From positions 1 through 36,605 of the forward strand of contig NZ_WQGO01000014.1 in assembly GCF_013034685.1 (NCBI RefSeq): a stretch of DNA of 36,605 bases, given 5' to 3'. The position numbers and the translations under genes were made by a program. The DNA is from Ruegeria lacuscaerulensis. GTDB taxonomy: Bacteria; Pseudomonadota; Alphaproteobacteria; Rhodobacterales; Rhodobacteraceae. The notes under the pieces were generated by a model, which saw nothing but the letters and a program-made list of their open reading frames with translations, did no database searches and was not told the DNA's origin. The number at the start of each line of letters is the position of its first letter. Position 1 is the stretch's first letter. This document shows, piece after piece, positions 1 through 7,966 of the stretch.

Positions 1-55
1 GCTCGTCAGGCTCATAACCTGAAGGTCGCAGGTTCAAATCCTGCTCCCGCAACCA
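1..55 (+). tRNA. tRNA-fMet (CAU), 3' part only
   Basis: The window opens inside an initiator tRNA gene. Visible are the end of the D arm, the anticodon stem-loop with loop CTCATAA (anticodon CAT at 13-15), the T arm with loop TTCAAAT, and the acceptor 3' strand ending with an encoded CCA at 53-55. The base before the discriminator (52) is A at 51, which would give the unpaired C1-A72 end of initiator tRNAs; the 5' half lies outside the window, so this pair cannot be checked. The last 21 bases are duplicated at 23323-23343, marking the gene as an integration target. Confidence 0.93.
35..55 (+). repeat. Proximal attachment-site repeat (att) inside the tRNA
   Basis: These 21 bases, from CAAATCC to GCAACCA, span the 3' half of the T arm, the acceptor strand and the CCA of the tRNA. 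They are repeated exactly and in the same orientation at 23323-23343. Restoring the tRNA 3' end on integration and leaving a short copy at the far end is the usual signature of tRNA-targeted elements. The integration genes start immediately inside this copy. Confidence 0.85.
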
Positions 56-81
56 CTTGGGTCGAACAGAGTCTCGAACAA

Positions 82-103
82 GCCGCCTCAGGGCGGCTTT
101 GTT
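82..103 (+). terminator. Terminator hairpin after the tRNA
   Basis: A 6-bp perfect GC stem (GCCGCC at 82-87, GGCGGC at 92-97) with a TCAG loop is followed by TTTGTT. It fits a Rho-independent terminator for the tRNA. It lies inside the recombinase reading frame on the other strand, so the recombinase message must pass through it. A damaged copy (GCCGCC, TCAC, GGCGAC) is present at 23495-23510. Confidence 0.7.
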
Positions 104-1659
104 CATTCTGGGCCAACCCAATCATTGCTGCCAGGGCACCCTCTAGTTCGATCTGAACGCTCTCGTTGGTGTGCTCGACCGTGACACGTTCGATCAAGCC
201 CCGGATGATCTCCAAAGCCCCGGTGCGTATCGACGGGTCAGATAGTGCCTGTGCCAGATCGGCGACCTTGGAGCGATAGAGTTCGGACAGGTTCGGCTGC
301 AGTCGCACCGGCGAAGGTTCAGGTGCGGAGAGCTTCGCCTCAAGATCGGCAATCTGCGCTTCGAGCTCTTCGAGCCGCGTTTGAAGGCCGGGGGTGCGAA
401 TGCCCTCTGCGATTGCATCATAGAACCCATTCAGCTTGCGCGCCGCTTTGTCCCGCTCGGATTGCAGACGGGTCCGGGCTACCTCTGCTGTGCCTGCTTC
501 TGCGTTGGCGGCTTCGCTGAAGGACTTTATGAAAGCGGCCACTGCGTCGGGCTGCATCAGACGTTGGCGAAGCAAATCCAAAACGGCGTCTTCCAGAACA
601 TGGCGGCGAATGGATTGCCTGTGCGTGCAGGTATCGAGTTTGCGAGCGGCAGAGCAGGCGAGATAGTCGCGCCCGACAGTGGTGAGTGGTCCTCCGCAGG
701 TGCCGCAGAATGCAAGACCTGTCAGAAGGTGCTTCTTGCGACGCTTCTCCCAAAACCGGGTTTCCTTGATGGCTTTGACGCGGGGATCAGCTTCGATCTC
801 GCCTTGCCGCTGCTTGACCGCCTCCCAAAGTTCATCCCCGACGATCCGCAGCTCAGGGACCTCCGCGATGATCCATTGGACGGATCGTTGAGACGAGAAA
901 CACGTCTGCCGGTCTCAGGGTCCTTGATGTAGCGCAGCCGGTTCCAGACCAGGCGGCCAATATAAAGCTCATTGTTTAGGAGACCCGTACCCCGCACTCG
1001 GTGCCCTCGGATGGCGGTGTCACGCCATAACTTGCCACGGGGACCTGGGACACCCTCAGTGTTGAGACGTCGCGCAATTGTTTTTGGGGAGTGCCCTTCG
1101 GTGAACTCTTGAAGTACCCGTCGGACAATCTCAGCTTCCGCTGCGTTGATCACTCGTTCCCCCGTGACGGGTTGGCCGTCTGGCCCAAGACGCCGGACGA
1201 CGTCATAACCATAGCTGTTGCCACCGCCAGAGCGCCCAAGCTCTACACGCCCGCGCAGACCGCGCCGGGTTTTGTCCGCCAGATCTTTGAGGAACAGTTG
1301 GTTCATGGTGCCTTTGAGACCTACGTGTAATTCGCTGATCTCGCCCTCAGCCAGCGTCACGATGCAAACCCCTGCAAAGCTTAGCCGTTTGAAGATCGCG
1401 GCGATATCCGCCTGATCTCGGCTCAACCGGTCCAGCGCTTCCGCCAAAATCAGATCAACTTGTCCTTCCTGTGTAGCATGAAACAGCGCTTGCAGACCGG
1501 GGCGCAACATGGAGGCGCCGGAGACCGCACGATCAGAATAGGCGTCAACAACAGTCCAACCTTCCCGCTCAGCACGTTCCCGGCACAGTCGCATTTGGTC
1601 GTCGATGGATGCGTCTCTCTGCATTTGGCTGGAGAAACGGGCATAGATTGCAACGCGGG

Positions 1660-2703
1660 TCATCGCCGGGCCTTTCTCTTCTGGTTGATCAAAGCCGCGT
1701 AGTCGCGGCCCGCTTCAATTGTCTGTGCGTGGATGTAGTGGCGCTCGGCGGTTCCGAAGCTCGTATGCGCAAGAATTGGTCGAATTAGCTTGGCATGTTC
1801 CGGAGAAGAGCGGGCCAGGGTTGTCGCGGCAGCATCCCGAAAGAAATGCGGTGGAATACGGCGACCCGTCAGCTTCAGTGTCTGCTCCGCGATCCGAGGG
1901 CTCAGCGCGTCTTTCTTCAAAGGAGCACCAGACCGGCCAACCCACAGGACATTGTGATGCTGTTGGCCACGCTCCATAATAAAGGAACGGGCTTCGTTGA
2001 TGTAACGGCGCAAGAGCGGTTCAACGCTCGGTGGAACATCAGCTTCCCAGGGATGCCCTGATTTGGTGAGATCCCCGGGGAGCGCGACGGTCATCGTGTC
2101 TGCTGCGACATACAGGGATATGCCAATCCGAAGGCCCGCGAAGGCGCGTCGCCGCATCGGTATCAGGGCCAACATCGCTATCATGGTGCCATCCCGCAGG
2201 CACATCATACTGCTTAGCGGTGTTGACGCAGCTTCTGCATGACCCGTGGCCAGAGACAGCCCTGCACGGAATAGAACTTCGCTGGACAACACACGCCCAA
2301 GTTTACGGTCCCGATCACCTCGACCCGCGGCGCGCTTCAATCCCGCTTTTAACTTCCGCTGAGCGGACCAGTCCTGCGTCGGGTCAGCCACGGAGAGGAT
2401 ACGCAACACGCCATCAATGAACATCAACCGAGTCATCGGCCGGGTGTGTGAGAGGTCCCGAAGCCAAGCGGAAAGGCGCGGCAGGGTCCCGCGTCGAGCC
2501 GGAGGCAGTGTGATCGCCTCCGCGTCGCTGGTAATCAGCCATTGCAACCATCGGGCATAGCGCAACTCTAACGTCTTTAACGAGGTTGCGCGTAGATGAG
2601 CGAGGGCACCGCAATCGTCGAGTGGTCCACCTACCGCCTGAAGGCTGAGCCACATATCCCGGTCTTGCGCGGGCCATTCGTCGAGCGGCAGAACAAGGCT
2701 CAT
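1660..2703 (-). CDS. Tyrosine recombinase 2 (347 aa)
   Basis: Phage-integrase-fold recombinase, predicted to cut and rejoin DNA through a covalent tyrosine intermediate. The C-terminal catalytic domain shows a complete set of candidate residues: an Arg in PMRRRAFAGLRI, a Lys in DLTKSGHPW, HFFR for the H-x-x-R box, a His in ILAHTS, and the nucleophile Tyr in ERHYIHAQ. The N-terminal half should be the core-binding domain; it resembles nothing I can name. It is the middle gene of a three-recombinase operon: its start overlaps the stop of recombinase 1 (TGATG) and its stop overlaps the start of the serine recombinase (ATGA), so translation is probably coupled. It is GC-rich, like the chromosomal genes at the right end. 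Whether it catalyses integration itself or assists its partners cannot be told from sequence. Confidence 0.88.
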   Translation of the reverse strand: MSLVLPLDEWPAQDRDMWLSLQAVGGPLDDCGALAHLRATSLKTLELRYARWLQWLITSDAEAITLPPARRGTLPRLSAWLRDLSHTRPMTRLMFIDGVLRILSVADPTQDWSAQRKLKAGLKRAAGRGDRDRKLGRVLSSEVLFRAGLSLATGHAEAASTPLSSMMCLRDGTMIAMLALIPMRRRAFAGLRIGISLYVAADTMTVALPGDLTKSGHPWEADVPPSVEPLLRRYINEARSFIMERGQQHHNVLWVGRSGAPLKKDALSPRIAEQTLKLTGRRIPPHFFRDAAATTLARSSPEHAKLIRPILAHTSFGTAERHYIHAQTIEAGRDYAALINQKRKARR

Positions 2704-4400
2704 CAGCGACGCCCTTTCTTGGCGTCTATCAGGTCAGCAAAGGCGCGGGTTGCCGAACGTGCCTCAAGACCGGAATACATGTTGATGGTGTGGCTGACCT
2801 CCGAATGTCCGAGCAACCGACGCGCAACCTCGTAGCCGCCGGGATTGGCGTCGAGCCAGTTCATCACCGCGAAATGCCGAAACAGGTGGGCGTTCATCTC
2901 CAACCCCGTTTCTTTCCGGATCCGTTTGGAGATGCGCCCAGACAGAACGCCGGGATCAACAGAATGTTGACCATCCCTACGGGGAAACAGCCAAGGCGTT
3001 CCAGCGGGGCAGAGTTCCGGGCAACGAGATTTGAGATGGCTGTCGATCATGCGCAATACATCACGCGGAATCTCGAACTCGACAGGTCGTTCATTTTTGG
3101 TCTCACCGTCTTCCAGAACCAGGTAGGCTCGGCCATCACCAGGGCGGTGCAGGTGGCGTTCAATGTGGATGCCAGCCAGATTCTTCACACGGACGGGGCA
3201 GACCAGCAGGATGGCGATTGCGAGCGCATCTTCGCGCGCCAGAGCCCATCCGTACGGCTTGGAGGTGCCGCGTGGTCGCGCGAAAATCCGTTCGGGCAGG
3301 AGTAGCAGGCGCTGCTGATGCCGGTCCTCTTGCAACATTCGAAGTCTGCTTCGGTTCTTTTGGGTCATGCCATTCTGGGGTTTGACCGCCAGACGCGCTG
3401 CAAGCCCAGCCAGTAATTCCCGGGTGCCTTCGGGTGCATTGAGTAACCGGGCCAGATTGCGGAGTAACGCGGCAATCTCGCTGATCATCTTTGTGGTCTG
3501 GTTGTTGGTGCGCGATAACATCTGGCGCAAACCCCGTTCAGCCATTGCCGGATTAATCAGGACGTCCAATCCGCCAATCTCCGCGATCGGGATACCAGAG
3601 TGAATGAGTTCGGAGGCGAACCGAACCAACTGCCTTTGGTATTGGGACAGGGTCGCGGGTCGTAGTGCTCTGTTCTGTCCGTCATCTGCCAGCAGGTCTG
3701 GATTGGACAGACGATGCATCAGCTTTGCAAGATCAGTTTGGAATGGCGCCGGAAAATCAGTCACCGGAAAAGTGATGACCTTCCGACGCGATTCCAGAGG
3801 CAAAGTTACGTTGGGCCATTGTGAAATACGTCGAGCCGCCAGGTTCCAGCCGTTGACAGCGGCACGATGTGCAACATCAGGAGATTTGCTGATCTCGTTG
3901 TGCTCAAGGGCTACGCGATAGGCTTGAGCATGCTCTTCACACACAGTGGCAGGTTTGACGCCCTGCCGGTTTAGAAAGTGTACGAAGCGGCAGAGCGCGG
4001 GTTGCAATGTCTTGTCCCTGGACGCAAGTACAGCTGTCCAGAGCGCGTGCCAATCGGGAGACAGATCATAGATCCGGTTGAAGCGGCGTTCCACCAGCCC
4101 GAAATGCGCGAGCGCAGCCCGTGCATCACTGACCGCATTTTGCCAGCTCTTTAGTGTCAGACCAAGCGAAGCCGGTGCAACTTTAGTCAAACGGGGCTGC
4201 AACCAGCGACTGTCGCAGGGCATATCCTCTGGCGGCAGCCCAAGGGCTTTGGCCACGCGGCGCAGACCGGAGATCATGTCGCGACGGCGTCCGTCCGACA
4301 GAGAGCTGTCGGAGTGCAGTTGGTCGATGAGCTCGGCGAACATCGGTGTGTCGGCTTTGACGAAGGCCAATGTCAATGGAACGGGGCTCTGGCTAGTCAT
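2703..4400 (-). CDS. Tyrosine recombinase 1 (565 aa)
   Basis: Large tyrosine recombinase. The catalytic domain occupies about the last 200 residues, with an Arg in LLVCPVRVKNL, a Lys in DGETKNERP, HLFRH as the H-x-x-R box, LLGHS, and a Tyr in INMYSG. All catalytic positions are filled. The long N-terminal part (about 350 residues) contains a SAM-like core-binding stretch (LRPATLSQYQRQLVRFASEL) plus extra sequence, making it longer than typical integrases. The ATG at 4400 is preceded by AAAGGAC at a slightly long spacing. It is the first of three recombinase genes joined by overlapping stops and starts. A perfect 18-bp palindrome lies about 140 bp upstream, between this gene and the HTH gene, and is a candidate operator. 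Confidence 0.9.
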   Translation of the reverse strand: MTSQSPVPLTLAFVKADTPMFAELIDQLHSDSSLSDGRRRDMISGLRRVAKALGLPPEDMPCDSRWLQPRLTKVAPASLGLTLKSWQNAVSDARAALAHFGLVERRFNRIYDLSPDWHALWTAVLASRDKTLQPALCRFVHFLNRQGVKPATVCEEHAQAYRVALEHNEISKSPDVAHRAAVNGWNLAARRISQWPNVTLPLESRRKVITFPVTDFPAPFQTDLAKLMHRLSNPDLLADDGQNRALRPATLSQYQRQLVRFASELIHSGIPIAEIGGLDVLINPAMAERGLRQMLSRTNNQTTKMISEIAALLRNLARLLNAPEGTRELLAGLAARLAVKPQNGMTQKNRSRLRMLQEDRHQQRLLLLPERIFARPRGTSKPYGWALAREDALAIAILLVCPVRVKNLAGIHIERHLHRPGDGRAYLVLEDGETKNERPVEFEIPRDVLRMIDSHLKSRCPELCPAGTPWLFPRRDGQHSVDPGVLSGRISKRIRKETGLEMNAHLFRHFAVMNWLDANPGGYEVARRLLGHSEVSHTINMYSGLEARSATRAFADLIDAKKGRR

Positions 4401-4537
4401 CGGGTTTGCGGTCCTTTGGACATGTCAGGTCTCGGGCGGACGGGTGTGGACAGGGGGTCCGATTCGGGAAAAGCGTAGCACAGAAAGTTAGAAACTTACG
4501 GGCAGGCCCTCTTCCCGAAAATGTCATAACCCATTGA

Positions 4538-4555
4538 CATTAATGTACATTAATG
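4538..4555. promoter_or_regulatory. 18-bp perfect palindrome, candidate operator
   Basis: Two copies of the self-complementary octamer CATTAATG are separated by TA, making an 18-bp perfect palindrome. It sits in the 166-bp gap between the HTH protein gene (ending at 4567) and tyrosine recombinase 1 (starting at 4400). On the minus strand a weak promoter-like pair (TTAATG, then TTATGA about 17 bp on) overlaps it. A dimeric regulator, possibly the adjacent HTH protein, may bind here to control the recombinase operon. Confidence 0.55.
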
Positions 4556-4566
4556 ATCGTGATTAC

Positions 4567-4773
4567 CTACCAGCACTGTGCCTGCCGGTAGGCGGCATGA
4601 GCTGCCGGATCAATGCGGATGAGGCGTCCGCCAGGGCCGACCCGAATAACCTCAAGCAGGCCAGCCGCAATCGCACGGCGCACCGTCTTCTCCGAGCAAT
4701 TGTCCAGTTCAGCGACTTCTTTCACCGTCAGAAGCTTGCGGGGTGGGCTCTTCTTCGCATTGATCTGTGGCAT
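4567..4773 (-). CDS. HTH protein, excisionase-like (68 aa)
   Basis: Small basic DNA-binding protein with a MerR/HTH_17-type winged helix. LLTVKEVAELDNCSEKTVRRAIAAG matches the excisionase-family pattern of a helix-turn-helix followed by a wing (RVGPGGRLIRID). Such proteins act as directionality factors or as repressors for integrases. AGAAGG lies 9 bases before the ATG. It overlaps the 3' end of the upstream 70-aa gene by 65 bases in another frame and reads into the recombinase operon. The position and fold together make a recombination directionality factor the best guess, but a plain repressor is possible. Confidence 0.8.
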   Translation of the reverse strand: MPQINAKKSPPRKLLTVKEVAELDNCSEKTVRRAIAAGLLEVIRVGPGGRLIRIDPAAHAAYRQAQCW

Positions 4774-4921
4774 ACTGATGCGCCTTCTTTTGGTCAGAGG
4801 CGTCCCGGCCTAGTTCCCGTACTGCCTGGGCAGCCAGCAATCGGACCAACTGGTCAATCGCTGTCTCAACCTGCTTGCGCGCGTAGTCGTCAGAAGGGGG
4901 TGTGGCAGGAACGCGTGTCAT
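4709..4921 (-). CDS. Small conserved-looking protein (70 aa)
   Basis: Short protein of unknown function. It has a predicted helical core (YARKQVETAIDQLVRLLAAQAVRELGRDA) and a polar, probably disordered tail rich in Lys, Gln, Glu and Ser. No catalytic motif is visible. It precedes the HTH gene on the same strand and overlaps it by 65 bases, an arrangement compatible with translational coupling. No clear ribosome-binding site precedes the ATG. I think it is real because its frame is open across the HTH gene start and its composition looks protein-like, but it could be a chance frame. Confidence 0.5.
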   Translation of the reverse strand: MTRVPATPPSDDYARKQVETAIDQLVRLLAAQAVRELGRDASDQKKAHQYATDQCEEEPTPQASDGERSR

Positions 4922-4953
4922 GCCATGACCATGACAACGCGGGCTTGCTCATT

Positions 4954-5787
4954 CTAAGTGTATTGATTGCCCAATTCCGGCGGCGCCCAACGCTCTTGCT
5001 CTTCGCGCTCAAGCTTGTCGCGAAAACCGTCAATGTCCACGCGGATCGTCTCACCGCTCAGGATTTGCCCCGGCTCGGTGATCATCTTCACAACAGCCTG
5101 GATAAAGTTGACGAGCGGACCTTGCCGTTGTCCTCCGGGGCGACCGTCTGAGTATGTCGTATAGGTTAGGGGGCGACCGGCATCTTTCCAGATGTAACAG
5201 CAGCTCTCGACGATGTACTGACGGCGTTTGTCGCGCGAGAACCGCTTGTCCCGGGGCGACATCTCTGCAATTTCGCCGGGGGTCACAAGGATGTGCCGAA
5301 TGTCATCTATGACATCTTGAGTAAGTGTCGTTGCGGTCTCAAGCTTGTCGAGGACTTGAGGAAGAAGGTCTGCATCTTCTGGCGTCGATACGAAATAAGT
5401 CGAAAGCGAGCCCAATGCGTTCCGGAGTTCTTGTGTAGTAATTGTGCCCCGCTTGGCTTCCCGCAGGAGTGTCTTGAGGTGCTTTTGACCTCGTACAATC
5501 GCTTGCGAGCGACGGACCTCAGTCAGGTTGATTGCGATGTCGTCGTCGTTATTGAGGCAGTTCCCAAGAAGCACAGAGAGTTCGCGTATGAGCTTAGTTG
5601 GCAGGCCAAACCGTTCAGCCAAGCTCCCGATCATGTCATCAGATAGAGCACCGCGTTCGCCATAACTGCCGAGCTTCCATGACATCGAGCACTTGATCCC
5701 ATCCATGTGCGGATAGACGGAATAGTCAACTTCAGTATGTGCAGCGTCTCGATTGTCCTTCAGACCGCTGTCCGCGTTAGCGCTCAT
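4954..5787 (-). CDS. Unrecognised 277-aa protein of the integration module
   Basis: I do not recognise this family. The ATG at 5787 (MSANADSGLK) is chosen because GGAG sits 7 bases upstream; the frame stays open to 6207, but that extension has low-complexity, non-protein-like composition. The protein is soluble and mostly helical: a middle region (FGLPTKLIRELSVLLGNCLN) and (RGQKHLKTLLREAKRG) followed by a C-terminal part with basic patch SPRDKRFSRDKRRQYIVE, YIWKDAGRPL and GPLVNFIQAVVKMI. No signal peptide or membrane segment. It is encoded just upstream of the 70-aa and HTH genes on the same strand, so it may be a DNA-associated accessory factor of the element, but that rests on position only. 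Confidence 0.7.
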   Translation of the reverse strand: MSANADSGLKDNRDAAHTEVDYSVYPHMDGIKCSMSWKLGSYGERGALSDDMIGSLAERFGLPTKLIRELSVLLGNCLNNDDDIAINLTEVRRSQAIVRGQKHLKTLLREAKRGTITTQELRNALGSLSTYFVSTPEDADLLPQVLDKLETATTLTQDVIDDIRHILVTPGEIAEMSPRDKRFSRDKRRQYIVESCCYIWKDAGRPLTYTTYSDGRPGGQRQGPLVNFIQAVVKMITEPGQILSGETIRVDIDGFRDKLEREEQERWAPPELGNQYT

Positions 5788-6758
5788 GTTATTCTCCGTT
5801 TGGCGCACTCTAGGGTCTGATCGCGCGTCCAAAAGCTTACGTGCAACAAGGCGGTACTGATTGCTCAGAAAGCGCTGATTGAGACACGGCGACCCCTTCC
5901 AAGGTTGCACATCAACAAAAGAACAGGAAGAGAACAATTTGGCTAGGTTCTGTGTCGAGCGGCCTTCGATATTGGAGGGCTGTCGCGCGTCACACCAGCT
6001 ACGACTTGTACAACTTGCGGCCGCGCGAAGCACAAGGATCCCCAAAAAATAGAGATCAATACACTTAGTCAGCAAGAGCGTAAAATCCGACTTTCCGGGT
6101 TGGGATGGGTCTCCCCGTCTCCGTTGCGCCCGGTTTATTCTTGCTGCTTTCCCTGGTGAACGATCAAAAAAAGCGGTGACCACGGTACGTTCACGACCTG
6201 CCTCCAATTGTGAACTATGGTTCGGGGACTACCCCATCCCGCACCGACGCGGCTCCTTCTGGCCCGGTGTAGAAACGCGACTACGGAACCCACCGGTCGA
6301 CGGTCGTCTTCAGACGCTCGTCGAACCGGGGATCGCCGAGACCGTGCGCGGTCAGAGCGGGGCAGGTGAGAAGCCTGCGGGGAAGCGGCTGGCCTCCGAT
6401 AAAAGGCATCGCGCAGATACGAACCTGAAAGCGAAGGGCCTTCTCCCGCAAGACCGGGTGGAAGGAGCGGGGGCCGGATATTGTCTTATGACAAGTACGG
6501 GCCAATTTGCGCTAAGCGGCGAAATATGAAACTAAAAAACAACTAAACGGATGTTTGATAACGTCCAGCGAGAAATCACTTTAATGCGGTCGGCTCTTAC
6601 AGGCGCGGTGCTGACGACAGTCTGCCGTTCGAACGAACTGACCCAGAGGTATGAGGCATAGGTCCTTTTTCTGATGCTCACCTTGGTTTTTGGTCTCGCT
6701 AGTCGACTCTAGCCGTTTTTACGGTTGTTTCAGGCTCAATTGAATGGTGGGATACGCT
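5788..6758. other. 970-bp gap without a convincing gene
   Basis: No convincing gene was found here. The left part (5788-6200) holds the upstream region of the 277-aa gene. A GC-rich patch at about 6190-6500 differs in composition from the AT-rich DNA to its right and contains a 74-codon frame on the minus strand (6281-6505) that I could not match to any family. It may be debris of an older insertion. From about 6510 the sequence becomes AT-rich, marking the start of the cargo region. Confidence 0.5.
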
Positions 6759-7757
6759 ATGCGCACAGTGCTGAATGCTCTTTGCTTTCTTTTATTGTTG
6801 CTAGTTGTCGCTTACTCAACAGTATGGGGCACTTTGGCCCTATGGTTCAAATTTTCAGTCCCAGAATTGATCCGGTTAATTGCGATCGTTTCCTTTGTCG
6901 TCGTTGGCCTCGGAACGCTAGTTTCAATTTTTCGAAGAAGTAGATGGCGATGGTTGTCTGGATTCGCAGTATATCTCGCAGCAATACTAATATGGTGGAA
7001 CTCACTAACCCCACCTTCGGACGGAAATTGGTCGCCTGATGTTGTACGGACAGTCACAGGTGAAATAAGCGGCAACACACTAACTCTGAATGACGTTCGT
7101 GCATTTGAATGGCAGTCGGCTGATACTTTCGAAGAGAAGTGGATTACTAGAGAATACGATCTGTCTCAAATTGAAAGTGTGGACCTCTTCATGTCGTATT
7201 GGGGTGGGCCAGAAATGGCGCACCTTATGCTAAGCTTCGGCTTTTCTGATGGCAGGTATTTGACGTGGTCGATCGAAGTACGCCGACAGGTCGGAGAGTC
7301 TTTTTCTCCCGTGGCCGACTTTTTCAAAGCGCATCCTATTGTAATGATAGCGGCGGAGGAGCGTGATGTCGTCGGGCTTCGCTCTAATGTTCGAAAAGAG
7401 AAAGTACATCTGTTCAGGCTGCGTGGTGAATTAGAAGAGCGTATCAAACTGATTAGCGCCTATGTAGAAGCTGCAAATGAAATCGCCGAGCGACCCCGCT
7501 GGTTCAACTCAGTTTTCACCAATTGCTCCCGATCAGCAATTTTAATCGCACGACATGTTGGCATTAGCATTCCTGTCGACTATCGCGTTGTAATTAATGG
7601 CTATTTTCCTGACTACCTGTACGAGCAAGGACTGACCAATACTGAGATTGATATTCAGCAGTTGTATAGTCTTGGAGATATCACAGCTAACGCACTAGCA
7701 AACGGACTAGACGAGGGTTACTCGGCAGCAATCCGCAAAGATGTTCCGGTTCCTTAG
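6759..7757 (+). CDS. Inner-membrane Lnb/DUF4105-domain protein
   Basis: Membrane-anchored protein with a periplasmic DUF4105 (Lnb N-terminal-like) domain. Three hydrophobic segments lie at about residues 3-25, 32-52 and 57-80, followed by a long soluble part. Family hallmarks are WGGPEMAHLMLSFGF, with a candidate catalytic His, the WSIEVRRQVGESFSP segment, and FTNCS with a candidate catalytic Cys. The domain is often described as thiol-protease or transpeptidase-like, but its reaction is not settled. The ATG at 6759 is preferred over the one at 6744 because GGTGGGA precedes it; the alternative adds five residues. It is the first gene of the AT-rich cargo region and is followed 170 bp on by a Tat lipoprotein hydrolase on the same strand. 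Confidence 0.82.
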   Translation: MRTVLNALCFLLLLLVVAYSTVWGTLALWFKFSVPELIRLIAIVSFVVVGLGTLVSIFRRSRWRWLSGFAVYLAAILIWWNSLTPPSDGNWSPDVVRTVTGEISGNTLTLNDVRAFEWQSADTFEEKWITREYDLSQIESVDLFMSYWGGPEMAHLMLSFGFSDGRYLTWSIEVRRQVGESFSPVADFFKAHPIVMIAAEERDVVGLRSNVRKEKVHLFRLRGELEERIKLISAYVEAANEIAERPRWFNSVFTNCSRSAILIARHVGISIPVDYRVVINGYFPDYLYEQGLTNTEIDIQQLYSLGDITANALANGLDEGYSAAIRKDVPVP

Positions 7758-7966
7758 CCCTTTGTCTTGGATAATTCATTTTATCTTTGAGACAGTTACT
7801 GAATGGTGCTGCTAGAGCAGAATTGATTTTTCGGCCTTTCGGGTGGAAGCCCTGAGATACAGGGAAAATTGCGGCCCGCCTATTTGTCCGATATTTATAT
7901 TCCACTTATGTGTAATGTGCTCTGGCTACGATGCCTTTGACGGCCATATTCGTGGAAAAAGGGTTT

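Larger units (their letters stand above)
12..1663 (-). pseudogene. Large serine recombinase, one-base frameshift
   Basis: Site-specific DNA integrase or excisionase of the large serine recombinase family. The N-terminal resolvase domain carries YARFSS with the expected nucleophile Ser11 and the DRLSRD motif. A recombinase domain follows, with KTIARRLNTEG and LLNNELYIG. The frame breaks near 875-880. After restoring one base it continues through WIIAEVPEL, a zinc ribbon (FCGTCGGPL...YLACS) and a coiled coil around LEELEAQIADLEAKL. The repaired protein would be 550 aa, a normal size for the family. Its C-terminus GAGFEPATFRL is the antisense translation of the tRNA, stopping at the anticodon. 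The start ATG overlaps the stop of the upstream tyrosine recombinase by four bases (ATGA). As written the gene is broken; a base-calling error would make it intact. Confidence 0.9.

Noticed and set aside
1660..4400. RIT element (three tyrosine recombinases)
   Set aside because: The third gene is a serine recombinase, and the segment is bounded by tRNA repeats, not by RIT-type inverted ends.
5788..6207. N-terminal extension of the 277-aa protein to 417 aa
   Set aside because: The added part is Arg/Ser/Cys-rich and unstructured, and a good ribosome-binding site precedes the internal ATG at 5787.
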